From contig NW_022985195.1 of the NCBI RefSeq assembly GCF_010093535.1, positions 319,200 to 383,199 of the forward strand: a stretch of DNA of 64,000 nt. The letters run 5' to 3'. Each line of letters starts with the position of its first letter. The stretch's first letter is position 1. Positions 21,087 to 33,330 of the stretch are shown here, one piece after another. Source of the stretch: Lindgomyces ingoldianus (lineage: Eukaryota > Ascomycota > Dothideomycetes > Pleosporales > Lindgomycetaceae). The translations under genes and the position numbers were made by a program. The notes beneath the pieces were generated by a model, which saw nothing but the letters and a program-made list of their open reading frames with translations, was not told where the DNA came from and did not search any database.

Positions 21087-24000
21087 CGTTGTCTAAGTCG
21101 AACTAGCTTGCTAGGGGGTAATCTCAGTGAGATTCTGGGGTGGCGTGAGGCTTTGCAATGAGTGTGGTAAGTATCGAGTTGTAATATACACGATGTGCCA
21201 GTTCAATGGAAGTGTTCTGTTAGTTGCCTGAAGAAAAATGGGAATTATACGCACGTCATCCTTTTCCAACAGAAATTAGATTTGGTGCCTTAACTTACTC
21301 TAGTGACAGGCTCTCGAGAGCCGTCATTCGCGAACGCTGGTGTAAGAATTTAGCACACAATGTCTTTGTGTGAAGAGGGCGTATAAATGAAGCGGTCACA
21401 TGTAACTGCGACATTGTAAATTGGCTCAAAGAATCTCTCAGTTGACTGACAATAATCAACAGATAGCATCCCCTAACAATGGAAAGTCATTATTGGACGC
21501 ACTTCAAGGACAAACCAAGCTCTTAGAAAACAAAAGACGTCTTCACGGGATATTAGGTCAACGGGAAATAATACTCAATACTTATTGGCGATATTCAAGA
21601 GTGCTTCCTCTCGTCGCTCGCTAGTGGGACGCAGCGAGAGTTAAAAGAAGCAATCTGTCGCGGCGTCATGGCTGGCTCAGTAACGCTCATAGTACTGATG
21701 CTCGGGTAACGAAGGAAAGAGGCCGTTAAAGACAAGACTCAACCCAGATCGCGCTTACCTCAAAGGGAAAAGCCCCTCGTTCTCATCACCTTATTCCAAC
21801 CTCGAAATGATCTCCACTCTTGGTCACGAGTCCTTGCAATTCCTCGCTTTCTCATCAACGCTCTACCCTCGCTAGCTCTCATGTTTGAGAAGCACGCACG
21901 AAATCAGCAGCCGAGGACGCAAAGTTCCGGTGCCACAGTTTCACCCTCCCCTGAATGGGTTTGACTCGACTTTTCAGCTCCGGCAGCCACGGTGCTGATG
22001 GCGTAGAGAGATGTGAGAAATGAAGGTGGAAACACATCGACTCGTGCTTAGAGCAGCCAGTGTGCAAAATGTGTAAGATGAAGAAATACGAAGATGCAAG
22101 GACAGAGGATCGCGATCTAATTTCTTCGTGTGAGGCTCGCACCGTGTTCTTCCACCCTCAATGAACAAAAGTGCTCGAAAAGTAACGGGAGACATTTCTT
22201 ACAAAGGCTCGCCTAAAATTCGTGCCTTTTTTGTTGGAAGTTCGAATAGAGATAACTACATTGTTGAGCCTGGGAGAACAACCAGCACTCTAGCACTCCC
22301 AAAGTAGACAAGCCCAACAGCTATCGACACTCTTTTGACCTTCCCGTTCAAGAAGAGTCGCCGACATGTCCATCCATGAATTCTCTTGGAGAATCAATTC
22401 GTCTAGAAACCACCCACTGGCAAGCTTTTCCGAATTCGGACCTGCCGACCCAAAGCTGGGGAAGCGTTCAAAGCAACTAGAATTGACACCTCATCAAACC
22501 AGGCGTGCGTGGGTTTATGCACACTTCCCGCCCATCACCAAACAAAATATTTTATTCGTGATTCCTTAAATCAGGCCTCTGTCTGTAAATGATCACCTGC
22601 CTACCTGCCCACCTCCACCCTAATCCACACCATCATCTAGTGACACTCACCGCTTTCACTTTCGACCTTACAATCCGATTCCACCTCCGACATCCCTTCC
22701 ATACTTCCTAAGCCCACCAAAAGCCCGGCCAGGCACCCATTCTCAACCATAACCCAGGGTCACGGATAACCTCAAAGCTGGCGCGTTAAGCATTCACGCC
22801 AAGCCCAATCCGAAACCGTCTCGGCCTCACCAGAGAATTCCGGGGAAAATGCAAGCCCTTGTCCGACTCATGCAACAGTTCGACTGCGAAAAGTCTTTCG
22901 ATTGAGTTTTAATTTAGTGGGTGGGTTTTTGATCGACGATACCCGACCCACCCTCAATTCATCCGAGTCATCTTCTACAGCGAGAAGTGACGCTAGAATA
23001 ACCACCGAGTCGGGGTCGGAGGAGACACGATTAGTTCTCACACCAGCGCCAGGTCGATAAGTCAGCCGGTCGAAGGGCGAATGAACGTTATTCGTTCCTA
23101 TACCCAGAATGAGGCCTTTCTTTTAAATCTCAGTATTTTCACCGTTTGTAACGGCGGTGTTCCTCATCAACACATGACACCGTTGTCTACACTCTAGTAT
23201 ACTTCTCAGACAGAAGGATTCGTAAAATTACTTCAGCACGCGGGACAAGGTGTCGCGTGCGCATCCAGCGGCATGAACATTCAAAATACTCTCAGAGACT
23301 GTGGCTTTTGCGACATGGCAGAGGTATAACACAGCCTTGTGAATCTGCTATTATTCAGGCACTGGAGAAGAAGCCGGGTGGAGAAATGCGAATGCGACGG
23401 TACCTGTTTCGTTGCACAATAGCCGAAAGAGGTGGGATTTAAGGCTGAAGGAGACTGTGACTGTGACAGAGGTGCATGGCACGGCACGTAGAAGAGCATG
23501 GAATTCGGCGCAGAATGTCGAAATGGAAGTTGGATGTCGGTAACAGCGGAAAGCTGCACGATAACAATAGTCATGTAGGCGGCGACAGGACGCTATTTAA
23601 GAAACTCTTGAAGTGAGAATTGCTGTTCTGTGCATTTACTATCCTAGCCAGAAAATCGCAATTGCTTGCAGTGACCAATCTCAACCCACGCACAAATAAT
23701 ACAGTTAAAATAACATCCATCTCAGCCCAACAAAAGTTCTAGTTAAACTCATACAGCCGACACCAACTTGCAGCATCAAGTCCCAATGTGAACACCAAGC
23801 CGTAGTTTGCAAAATCGCGTCACGCACTTTCGGTCGCACTTTTGTACCCGCCGAAAACGCCGTCCAAAGAGCCGCCGGGTTTGTCTAATCAGCGTGGAGA
23901 AGCAAAAAGGACGTGAAAGGATATGTCGTATGAACAGAGTTGTGTACCGTGGTACCATATTAGCCTATCACACAGCCTGGCGCGAGCCTAAAAGGACAAC

Positions 24001-24110
24001 GGGTATTACAAGGGATGTGTGAGCATGTCCAGATGTTCAAGTTTTTTCCCCAGCGAGATGATAAATGAATGGCCTCCTCCTCTTTCCCTCCTTTTTTCAT
24101 GGTTGCTCGT
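21087..24110. other. Large intergenic stretch, no gene seen
   Basis: 3 kb without an open frame over about 100 codons on either strand. CT-rich stretches near 22.6-22.8 kb look promoter- or UTR-like, but no coding region follows. Short frames at 22366 and 23257 are not supported. Confidence 0.5.
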
Positions 24111-26135
24111 CTATGGCGATGCGTTCCCGGCCATCTCTGCCTCAACATACCTCGGCCATGTGTTGGTGAAGACCAGGTACTTGATACTTTCGAACGCGGC
24201 GTCGAATATATTTTCGGTGAATTGGCTCGGCACAAGACTCCTTGTACTCGCGGTACTGGAAGCACTCACGTCGGACTTGATACTCGTCGGCCGATTCAGC
24301 ACATCCTCCCATGGACATACCACATTCTCTCTTTCTTGGGTCGAGTCTGGTGTGCCGACACGGCTGGTGGGGCGATAGGGATCAAACTCGACAGTCGCAA
24401 AGAGGCTCTGAAGAGAGCGGAAAATCTTGTATTCGATGTTGATGGGTGTCTCTGCGGTGAAAGGATTGATGAGGGTGAAGAAGATGAGCGAAGCTTCGGT
24501 GAACATTTGCCTTCGTTGAGCAGTTGTGACGGTCGTGAGGGGAGCCCATTTCTTCTTCCAGTTTCGCACTTCTCGGAGAAAGATGGTGTTCTCGGCGGTG
24601 AATTCTCGGGACGCCGCCCACGAGATCAATGGCTCAATGTTGTTATCAACGCAGAATTCCAAGGCCTGCATTGATGCTTTCGGTCTCAGCTCTTTGCTCA
24701 GCACTACCCTTGGGGATTTTGTAGATATAGAACTCCTTGTGGAGTGGAGGGTTTCGGTGGTAGATGTGGACGAGATGGAGGTTCGTCGAGCCTGCGACTT
24801 CCAGGCATCGCGGAGCGGAATGATGATAAGTACCTGCTGACAAACGACTAGGGACGGTATGAACCTACAAGCGATATCAAGTTAGCAACAGTTTTCTATC
24901 TCAACATTGGTACTGTAGGAACTTGGCGCAATGATCCCAGTGACATCGTTCCGAAGGCTTTCCGCACACTCCGTTGCTTTGTAAATGCACTCGCTGTTTC
25001 GAAGACACAACAAGGATGTTTCGAAATAGATCTGGAAAAAAAAAAGAAAAGAACACCGGAAGACAGAGAACCCGCTGCAAAGCGATATTAAACACTTACC
25101 ATCCGGCGGTTGCAAAGTACCTATTTATGGATACCATTCCGGGGATTTTCGCGTAGGTGAACGCTAACCACAACGGCGTGCCAGGCAATCTGCACCACCA
25201 ACATTAGCGCGATGCAGGAACAAAAACGAGCGCAAGAAGCATACCCTGCAAGAATTGCAAGCCTGGTTTGCCAAGCCCATGAATGGACATCATTTACTCT
25301 CCGGATTTTCCACAGTATCCATGGGCCAACAAGCGCGGTCCAAAATAGCTGAACAAAAATGGAAGGTATCCTGCACTACTATTAATGGATGGCAATCATG
25401 GAGGCTTGCAGCACATACCATTCTGCGCCCTGGCGACAGACCCGTGAGTCGACAACGGGGCCAAAGAATCCGTAGGATGCGTGAAACCGTCGTGACCCAA
25501 AGAATAGAATGATTGTAGGAATAAACTACTCGAGTTAGCGGGAAGGATTCTTGTGCAACGCGGAGGCTTTGGGGTATGCTGACGGAGATAATCAATCCTA
25601 CGACAGTGCCCACATAGACTTTCGCCGCAGCATCAAGATCTAGCCAGGCTTCGTATAGACCTCGAGGTGTCCATTCGAGCCTCTTCTTCCGTGCTCCTTC
25701 TAGAAAGTTTCGTTTTAGGCGGCGTTGGCTTTCGTAGGCCTTCAGAACCCTCGCGTTGCAAGCTAGGTTCAAGTTAGCTGATTTCAGTGGGAGGCAGAAG
25801 CCATGGAACACACCTTGGAAAAATGCCATGCCAGACGGGAGAAAGATAGACATGATCCAAAATTCGGCTGAGCATGGGAAAAGACCATTCTCTGGGTAGA
25901 CTAAAAGAACGAGGACCAGGTAAACTTGGAGCATAGAGACAGCACCAAAGACAACTTTGAGGTTTCTGATCTGGACGCAGAAAGCTGTTCGATGTCGATA
26001 CAAAAGATATAGCTCTCCAGATAACAACAATGTGTAGAGGATGGTCATGACAACATAGGTGACGCCGAGCGGGTCGAGGTTGGGAGCACCACCATTGAGG
26101 ACGCGTGGGAACAGAATGGGTGCCATACTGAGCAT
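24111..26135 (-). CDS. Seven-transmembrane RGS-domain protein, 542 aa
   Basis: Five exons: 26135-25584, 25525-25419, 25370-25245, 25189-25100 and 24864-24111. Introns are 58, 48, 55 and 235 nt, and all joins keep phase (total 1629 nt). Splicing rebuilds hydrophobic helices broken in the raw frames, for example LIIS joined to FIPTIILFFGSRRFHASYG, and GAEW joined to IPSIFVQLFW. Seven membrane helices are visible over residues 24-310. The cytoplasmic C-terminus (about residues 355-540) has RGS features: MQALEFCVDN, FLREVRNWKKKW and, after an inserted loop, IFDAAFESIKYLVFTNTWPRY. Proteins of this type attenuate G-alpha signalling by accelerating GTP hydrolysis. The first donor (GTCAGC) is weak. 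The last intron is unusually long for this window. Confidence 0.88.
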
Positions 26136-28369
26136 AGTGAAAGGTCGAGACAGGGATGGATCAGGACTTCAAAATGAGGTATGAAGAAGGCGTCGACATC
26201 CAGGCCACAGTGCTAATAAGTAAAAGTAGGCGGGAAGGATGGGAGGATGAATGAAAATAGCGTACTGGTCCAAGAGAACGGAACAGAGGGATGTAGGGGG
26301 TTACATAAGCGAGGGGTGACAAGGGAAGGGCTGGTTATGTGGAAGCCAGTGTGTGAGGTTGATGGAGCACGATGAAGACATGCAGAATGTAGGTGGATAA
26401 AAGTAAAAAGAGTAAATGTGAACAAGATTAGCACCAGCCAAGTGTACGCGGCGGCAAGGGAGGGTAAATACACAGTGGTCGAATGCTGCCGAGTCCAAGC
26501 AGAGCTGGGTCACTCAATCGGGTCGTGTTGCGTCTGGTGCGACTCAAAGGGGAGCAGAGAGGGATGCTGCAGTTCACGAGTCCCCAGGGTAGAAGGGGTC
26601 ACGGCGTCCGCCATGGGTACACAGACAACGACCTTGCCATAGCATTATTGGTCGCGCTATGTATCAAGTCAGGCGAGGACATTTGCAGGCGCGAAGACAA
26701 GTCCGCGACGTATTAGTGGGTGAACGGTGAAGTTGATGATGCGTAGAAGCAGGTGTGAAAATAGGTGAGCTCGGAGCAGCGCGTGGTGCTTGTCGTTCCC
26801 GGCTTTGGAGGGTTGAAGCGGGGAACGTTTTGGAATTTTGCGGGAAGCCAGGGGCGGCCTGCAGCGAGCTTGGGGGTTCGGCAAGCCCACCTCTACCTCC
26901 AGGACCACCTCCTCGTCCTCGTCCTCCTCCAGCCTCCTCCAGGGCTCCGCGCCCTGTGACGAACTATTGATGGCTTCTCAGCCTTTCATCACGGTCACCA
27001 GGAGTGCCCGACAATATGCCGAGAACGTGCCGTTCTTTGGGTCGCCCCTGGTCTCTTGTAGGCTGCTCAGCGCCGTCATGCACACTCATCGCTCCCTTTA
27101 GACCAGATGCACCACCGCTCTGCTACTCCATAAGCCAGAATATCACCGTTGCTACTATTTATCGGATATTTTGATGTCCATGCTACCGTTTCAGTCGCCT
27201 GGGAGCTGTTCTGCGTTGGCCGGCTCCCACGGTCCCTCTCATGCGGCGTGCATCCCTCATCACAGTCTTGTTCACTCGTTTCACGGCTGGACTTCTAGAA
27301 GCTCTCCTGCACCCCTCATCACCCTCACAGAAGACTATCAACAAGTCCCCCGTCAGCCATGTTCATGCGAACAGCGGTCTCTTGTTCCCCTCGCTTGCCC
27401 CAGAAGTTAGAAGATGGCGTGTTAACACTCCCCTTCAAGCCATCGACATGTTCGAAACCCAGGTCAGAGGAACATCTACTGTGGAGACGGTAGTGCGATG
27501 AGACGTACCAGCCCGTGTGGCTGTAACCGACAGCAAGGCTTGCCGCTGTTGAACCACAACGCCAGCCTACAATTACGCCCTGCTTGAGACCTATCAGGAG
27601 ACACCTTCATAATTGCAAGTACAGTCGATTATGTGCTTTATGCTGTTATCACAACTCTCGAGGGTTCTCTAAGTCTGTCTTAGATAAAGCATAAACGAGA
27701 CTGTGGTGATCTGCTCGCAAAAGGTACGTTTAATATCGACTCCCTTGCCCAATCATCACGATGACATAGACATGATGGGTTTGCAACTCGTTAATAGGAA
27801 CTCTGTAAGTGTCGTGATTCCTGGAGGATTCACCCGACATATCTATCATATTATTCTATACCAACAAGGATCGATGGAAGCGATACTTCTGACCGACCTC
27901 CAAGAGCCATATCATTGGCGTGGCTATTTAGGTGATCAAATGGTATCAGGTGGAAAGCTATGACACCAACCAACTTGGGAACAACCACCTTGGCCTTCTG
28001 CTCCGAGATCTATGAAATGGCTCTTTTTCACGATAACCAACTCTCCGCCAGCAAGAGCTCTGCTTTATCATGGCAATATAGGACCTGAGACTTCTTTCCG
28101 TGCTTTTCATGCTACCTCCTGACCTCAGATTGTGTAAAATCGGTCTTTCAAGACGCCCATCAACTAACCAAGGGCTACCAACCGCTCTAGGACCCTTTAT
28201 TTTAGCACAAGTAAACTGTGGTATAAGAGACTTTAGCTCACGCGACGTCGCAACGAGCAATAGATAGTGTAGGCTTCTTTCCGCGACAACCCCACTAAAC
28301 AACCCCTTTCGCTTGAAGCTTTGTTTTGTCTTTATCTCTAGGAGAGAGACAGTTCACCGGCATATGGGC
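26136..28369. other. Gene-poor region, no intact gene
   Basis: The promoter side of the RGS gene, then about 1.7 kb with only short frames. An 86-codon plus-strand frame at 27703-27963 and an antisense frame at 27958-28302 are not recognisable and are not called. Confidence 0.5.
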
Positions 28370-28640
28370 AGCATCTTAGAACATCAAACAAGGCGTCAGC
28401 CTCGAAGAACTCGATGCCGAGGTCTTCGGTCCAGAATGTGCATGGATATCGTAGCTACTGTTTCACACACTGATTAAGCAGCTAATGTCTGCCGGATTCG
28501 TCGTCATGATCGAAATAGGCACTCCATCTCCGCAGAGGATCTCTCTGACGTGTAATATTATGCGAAGGTTTACCAGCGATTCTTCGAAGAGGCCCATTGT
28601 TTCAGTTACCCGCCTGAGGTATCAAGCAGACGTGATATAT
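28370..28640 (+). pseudogene. Decayed coding remnant, family unknown
   Basis: Two protein-like segments in different frames sit close together. One is IKQGVSLEELDAEVFGPECA ending in a TAG, and the other reads ISAEDLSDV, a stop, then YYAKVYQRFFEEAHCFSY. The order and composition look like fragments of one gene broken by stops and frameshifts. I do not recognise the family, and the limits are approximate. Confidence 0.35.
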
Positions 28641-30839
28641 ATCTTCCTCAATACTTTACAATATCATGAGTTGTTGAGCTATTGACACATCCTGCATCTT
28701 GGTCAGAACGAAGCTGTCTTACAAGATTAGTGATTAGTTTGAGTAGGAATATCGTCTCCCTTCGAATGCGGCGATAGCATTTTCTGACTCCCACAATACC
28801 AGAAGGCAGTTCCATTCAGTTGCTTTTTTGTCTTTGTTTAATCTCTACTCCCCAGTCCTTGACTGTACGAATGGACATAAGCGAGCGAACTCTACCCTAG
28901 CGGAAAAGCTGCGCGGTACCATCAGAAGGAATCTTAATCGAAAGCTGCGTCAGCACTCTACCTTTCGCTCGGATGCAATGAGAGCATAGTATGAAAGAGG
29001 GTTGGATCTCATCTATCTCTCACTTAGTCCAGAGCTAGTCTCAGACGTAATGTGTACATTATGCTATCGAAACTAAAATTAGTTTTATGACACCTTTTTC
29101 CCCTCACAATGAATACTCTCACCACCAATTCCCTCCTCTAGTACCATTGCCTTCAGAATCAGGCGGCTAGAATCAGCGTTTCTGCCCAAAATACTGCTCT
29201 ATGCTCCTGTGGGTCCAATTCGACGAGTGTAAATTTCGGAACGTCCAAAAGCCACTACTATCTTCCTGATGAAATTTGGTTAGCCTACTACCTACCATAC
29301 TTATACCAGGCGTCCGGATCCTTGACAAGCAGTCTAACTACCCGAGGTTCTGAGCTTCGATAGCGACGCGCTAGGCTTCGTGAAAGGACACCAGAGTATA
29401 ACTAATTTGACAGCTAGAGAAGAAAATGATAGTTGATCCAGATATAGATCCCAATGCCTTTCAGAATTTTCGGATGACTTTTTTCCGACGCAAGGCTCTC
29501 TATGGCAGACTTGTATACGTGAAACAGAGCCACCTCCGGACAGACTTCCATCATTTGACGTCGTGGTTGCATCACCCATGATAAGAAACAAGCTTTTTCG
29601 TCTTTTCACGTCATTCCATCTTACTGCAGTCAGTAGTATACAACTAAATTGCCAGAAGAATCTTCACGGTTACCTAGTGCAGAAGCACGTGCGAGGTGTC
29701 TAGTGCAAAGAATACCTAGAAATATTATCTCGAGATATCATCTTTTGGAGACGCCACTGATGGTACCTGACTTTTCTTGGAATCGTTTGCATAGCAATTG
29801 TACCTCATTATTATTTATCGAGTTTTGTTCTTGGTAATTTAACTGTGCTAAATAGCGAAGATAATAGGCCTTGTGGCCGTAGGAGATTTAGAAACAGGAG
29901 GCAAGGACCGCTATATACTCTGACGGATCCACATATGCAGCGGAAAGCTCATTTTCTGTACCAGCTCTCCGATTACACCCCCATCATTTACTCCAATTGA
30001 AATATCTTTTTTATGTCTTTAAATCCTTCTCCCAAGCTCCTTGTGGAAATGAGCGATCTATAATAAACAACTTCAAACTTAGTTCCTCCCTCGACAACCG
30101 CCTAAGAATGTGTCTACCATTAGCTCCACAATAGACTTTAAGACCAAAATAAATATGAAGAAATCGAAGAAGCCGGGGCAAATTCAGGGGACATCGCCTT
30201 GTGGGTATTCTATATCCCAGTGACTTCAGGCTAGCTAGACGATAGATTAGGCCCCGGGACATTACGCGCCATTCGAAATAGCTTCACGCTCTTCGAATGC
30301 ATAGCAGTGTTACATCGAAACATATCTTGCCAGCTGCGCCGGCTTCAGACTCAACTTCCGCAGCAGTTCTGTCTATAGATGCTATATGGAGGGCCGCAAA
30401 CTGTGTACTAATTAGCAGGCGTTTCCCCAAAACTAGCTCAAGCTGTTTAAGTTCACACCGAGAAACATGAAGGGGGAGCTGGGAAGGGAAGATCTCATTG
30501 CTAATATAACCAGTCTAAGCTTGAAAATCGCCTTTCTTGTTGCTTTAAAACACAAGCTCCGATTTGGACTATACGGCTAGTATGACGATTTGCAGGAATT
30601 ATTCGTCACCTGGACAGACATGCAAGGTTCGCCGGCACACCAAAGGAACGAAACAAGAAAGTAAATGTTCGCAAGAAAATTGGAGAGCCTGTGTATTCAC
30701 ATAGCTAGATCGAATCCCCGGAAAGAGCTAAAGCATGCAAAGCGGCCGCTTGGTAATTTCCCTTTGGAGATTTTGTCATAGATCTCATTGTACACGGCTG
30801 AAATCTGCCAGAGTAGAACATCCAAGCTTGGCATTGCCC
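28641..30839. other. Gene-poor region, no intact gene
   Basis: About 2.2 kb with stops in all frames and no frame above about 85 codons. A minus-strand frame (30011-30262) is unrecognised. The setting between decayed genes suggests further eroded sequence. Confidence 0.45.
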
Positions 30840-31240
30840 AAAAACATGCTTGGACGATATCGAGGCCTTGAACTCTATCCTCGCACATACCTACCACGTC
30901 TTGAACACGCCAGTACCGTATCATATGCCATAGCCACCCTGCCAGCCAACCAAGCTGTAAGGTTGGGCGGCCATTTCAACAACGGCGTCTTTGCCTACAT
31001 TATTCTCGTTATTACGGCTACCGGGCACGAAATCGAGAATTCCTTTGATCCAGAAGTCAATGACCTCCCCACAGGGCTATTCTGCTCTTAATTGCGTTAG
31101 TTGTGACAATCATCGCGTCGAGGCCTGCAGCTGAACCTCGTGACTACCTAACTCATCCAGACAACAAGCCTTTTTATTCAATTAGCTCCGCTAAATTTGA
31201 TTCCTAGATCTCAAGAGATGAAAAGATACCTACGATGCTA
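30840..31240 (+). pseudogene. Bestrophin-like (UPF0187) anion-channel pseudogene fragment
   Basis: Successive segments in shifting frames match the C-terminal half of the fungal bestrophin-like family (PF01062). They are DIEALNSILAHTYHVLNTPVPY; then FAYIILVITATGHEIENSFD followed by PEVNDLP (the GxEIENPFGxDxNDLP signature); then, after a frameshift near 31090, IIASRPAAEPRDYLTHPDNK and PFYSISSAKFDS. The last segment runs into TAG where the family commonly has Trp, consistent with TGG to TAG. At least two frameshifts and one nonsense codon break the gene, and the N-terminal half is not recognisable upstream. Confidence 0.6.
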
Positions 31241-31816
31241 CGAAGATGAGAGCGGCGATCCACAAGGGGTAATGTGGAATAGGCAGAACAACTATATGGG
31301 CAGCTCTACGAGTGATGCCGGTACCACTGGGGGTACGATGTGTACATCATGTGAGGAGCTTATTTGAAAGAGCGATGCGAATAAGGGTAAATCTAAAAGG
31401 TAAAGGCCGTCGATGGTGTAATTACATTCGATAGCATTGGCGGAACCCACGAAGACTTGGAAGGGAATGCATTTGGATGGGTCGACCTACACAACCTTCG
31501 TTAGCTTGAACAGGAATCAATCCGTGTTATGGTCCACCTCTATGTCGGAAAACATATTCCTCCTCTTATTAGGTTGATGTTGTGCTTCAGGGGTTAATCT
31601 GTGCCTTGTGGAGTCAATTAACACATTCCCTTCTTCAACATGTCCCTGGCTTCGGCCCACGGGCTTCGGCCTATACCGGAGTGGGTACAACTCTGCATGA
31701 TGATTGAAGGGAATGAAATGGCGTTCATGATGCGTTGGCAAGGGCGAATATGAAGCAATTGAGGAAACTGAAAATGGAGGATTTGGCGGTCGATGTGTTG
31801 GAGGGGGAATTTTGGG
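31241..31816. other. Non-coding stretch between pseudogenes
   Basis: Nothing recognisable. Only short frames are present. Confidence 0.4.
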
Positions 31817-32160
31817 TTAAGGGATTGGAGATTGGGAGGGATTGGAATAGAGTTGGTGAGGATGGGAAAAAGCAGAGAAAGATAGAAAGATGGGAAGTAG
31901 ACTAGAGCAAAGGAGTTCTGTTAAGAGGCACCAGCTATTGTATCCGATCTGAATTGGATGAAGATTAAGAGATAAGATGCCTCTGGTGACCTCCACTGTA
32001 ACGTCTCCTGTGTAACTAGCGCCGCGCCTGAGAAGGACTTCAACAGATGCCGGGACCGCCCAATCAATGGCTCTAGCCATAGCTGTTATGCGAAAATCGC
32101 CCAGGCAGAATGAGTCCACATCAGCACCGTGGTCTAGTATCACTTCCGTAATTATGAAGG
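31817..32160 (-). pseudogene. Ankyrin-repeat fragment
   Basis: A minus-strand segment reads VILDHGADVDSF, then TAMARAIDWAVPASVEVLLR and RGASYTGDVTVE. This matches the loop-helix pattern of one to two ankyrin repeats (xLLxxGADxxxx, TPLxxAxxxGxxxxVxLLLxxGA). The C-terminal part runs into a non-protein-like hydrophobic tail. It probably belongs with the decayed minus-strand sequence just to the right. Confidence 0.5.
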
Positions 32161-32399
32161 AAGTTTGGGGGCATCTATCATTCTACTCGTGTGATTAAAT
32201 TCCCTTTAGTATATTCTCGCTGGCTGGCCCATGACTTATATGCTGAATATGAGATGTTATACAGTTACAGGTTAAGTTATAAGGAAGCATGTTTTCAGTA
32301 AAACTAACGGCAGGGGATATCATTACTCTGGCTGCCGTCCAACTCCCAGCAAGTAGTCAAGGGTTGAATTTCATTCCATGAATCTACCTAAGTAGCCGA

Positions 32400-33330
32400 G
32401 AATTCATCTCTAGCCCCCACTCTACATCTTTAACCTCACTTCCTCCTTCCACCATAGATATGAAGCAGATCAACGGTTCCAGATAAAACAGACAGGAATT
32501 CGGCATCGAAATCTTGCGCATATGAGTCAACAATTTACCCAATTCAGCGTTCTAACGGATATCCTTGCTCCCTACCTGCATCTTCATGTATACGGCCTCC
32601 ATCTGTTTGTCTATCGCCCTCAACCCAAGCGCAATTGCCACAGCATCTATTCTGGGACTATATGCTAGAGCATCGCAGATACGAACCTCAAAGTGATGCG
32701 CTAGCTCATTCTCTTCGTTCAATATGTCGGAGCCGTCAAGTTCGACCAGTCGATTGATATGGATAGCAATAACCTAAATAGCAATTCCTAGGTGGAGATA
32801 TGATTGCGTGGAGGTTTGACACATTGTCTACTAGGCAGAGTATACAAGATCCCTGCTGGTGGGCTTGATAGTTTAAACATTTCAACGGAAGAAGGTGGCG
32901 CCTTAGGGGTTTCACTGGAGTAGGTTGACGGCATTAGCTTCTTCTCTAGTACTATCATCGAGGCTACGAACATATGCTCAGGGGGCTTGTTCCCGAAGGT
33001 TGATTCAATATTAAAGCAATTGTAGAAGCGGCACTCCAGATATCGTGCGTACACTCAACTTATTGACACTTTCAATATGTTTAGAAAGCCGTTCGAGAAA
33101 GGGGTAGGCCGACAGGTTGCTGGTCTTGAAAATAAGGAAACCTTTTCAAGATCGATAGAAGATGACAGTACTCAGAGAGGTGTACATTGTAAAGGTGATG
33201 GTGCTTAAAATCCCGTGCTCACCACACCAATCCACGTGAACGGGAGGAGAGCTCGTGGCGATTCTTCGTATGCCAATTGGATCTCGGAGATAGATCGGTA
33301 GATCAGTCAGGGGATTGGCAGCTGATGCAC
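32400..33330 (-). pseudogene. Decayed gene of unknown family
   Basis: Long protein-like stretches alternate between frames on the minus strand. AYPFLERLSKHIESVNKLSV is followed by CRFYNCFNIESTFGNKPPEH and further sequence down to LSSPPAGILYTLPSRQC. After a one-base shift and a TAG comes VIAIHINRLVELDGSDILNE, which runs open to VYMKMQVGSKDIR, a TAG, and then continues. The composition is clearly coding, but frameshifts and stops rule out a functional protein without implausible splicing. No family is recognised. With the ankyrin piece next door on the same strand, this may be one relic of an ankyrin-containing protein. Confidence 0.5.
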
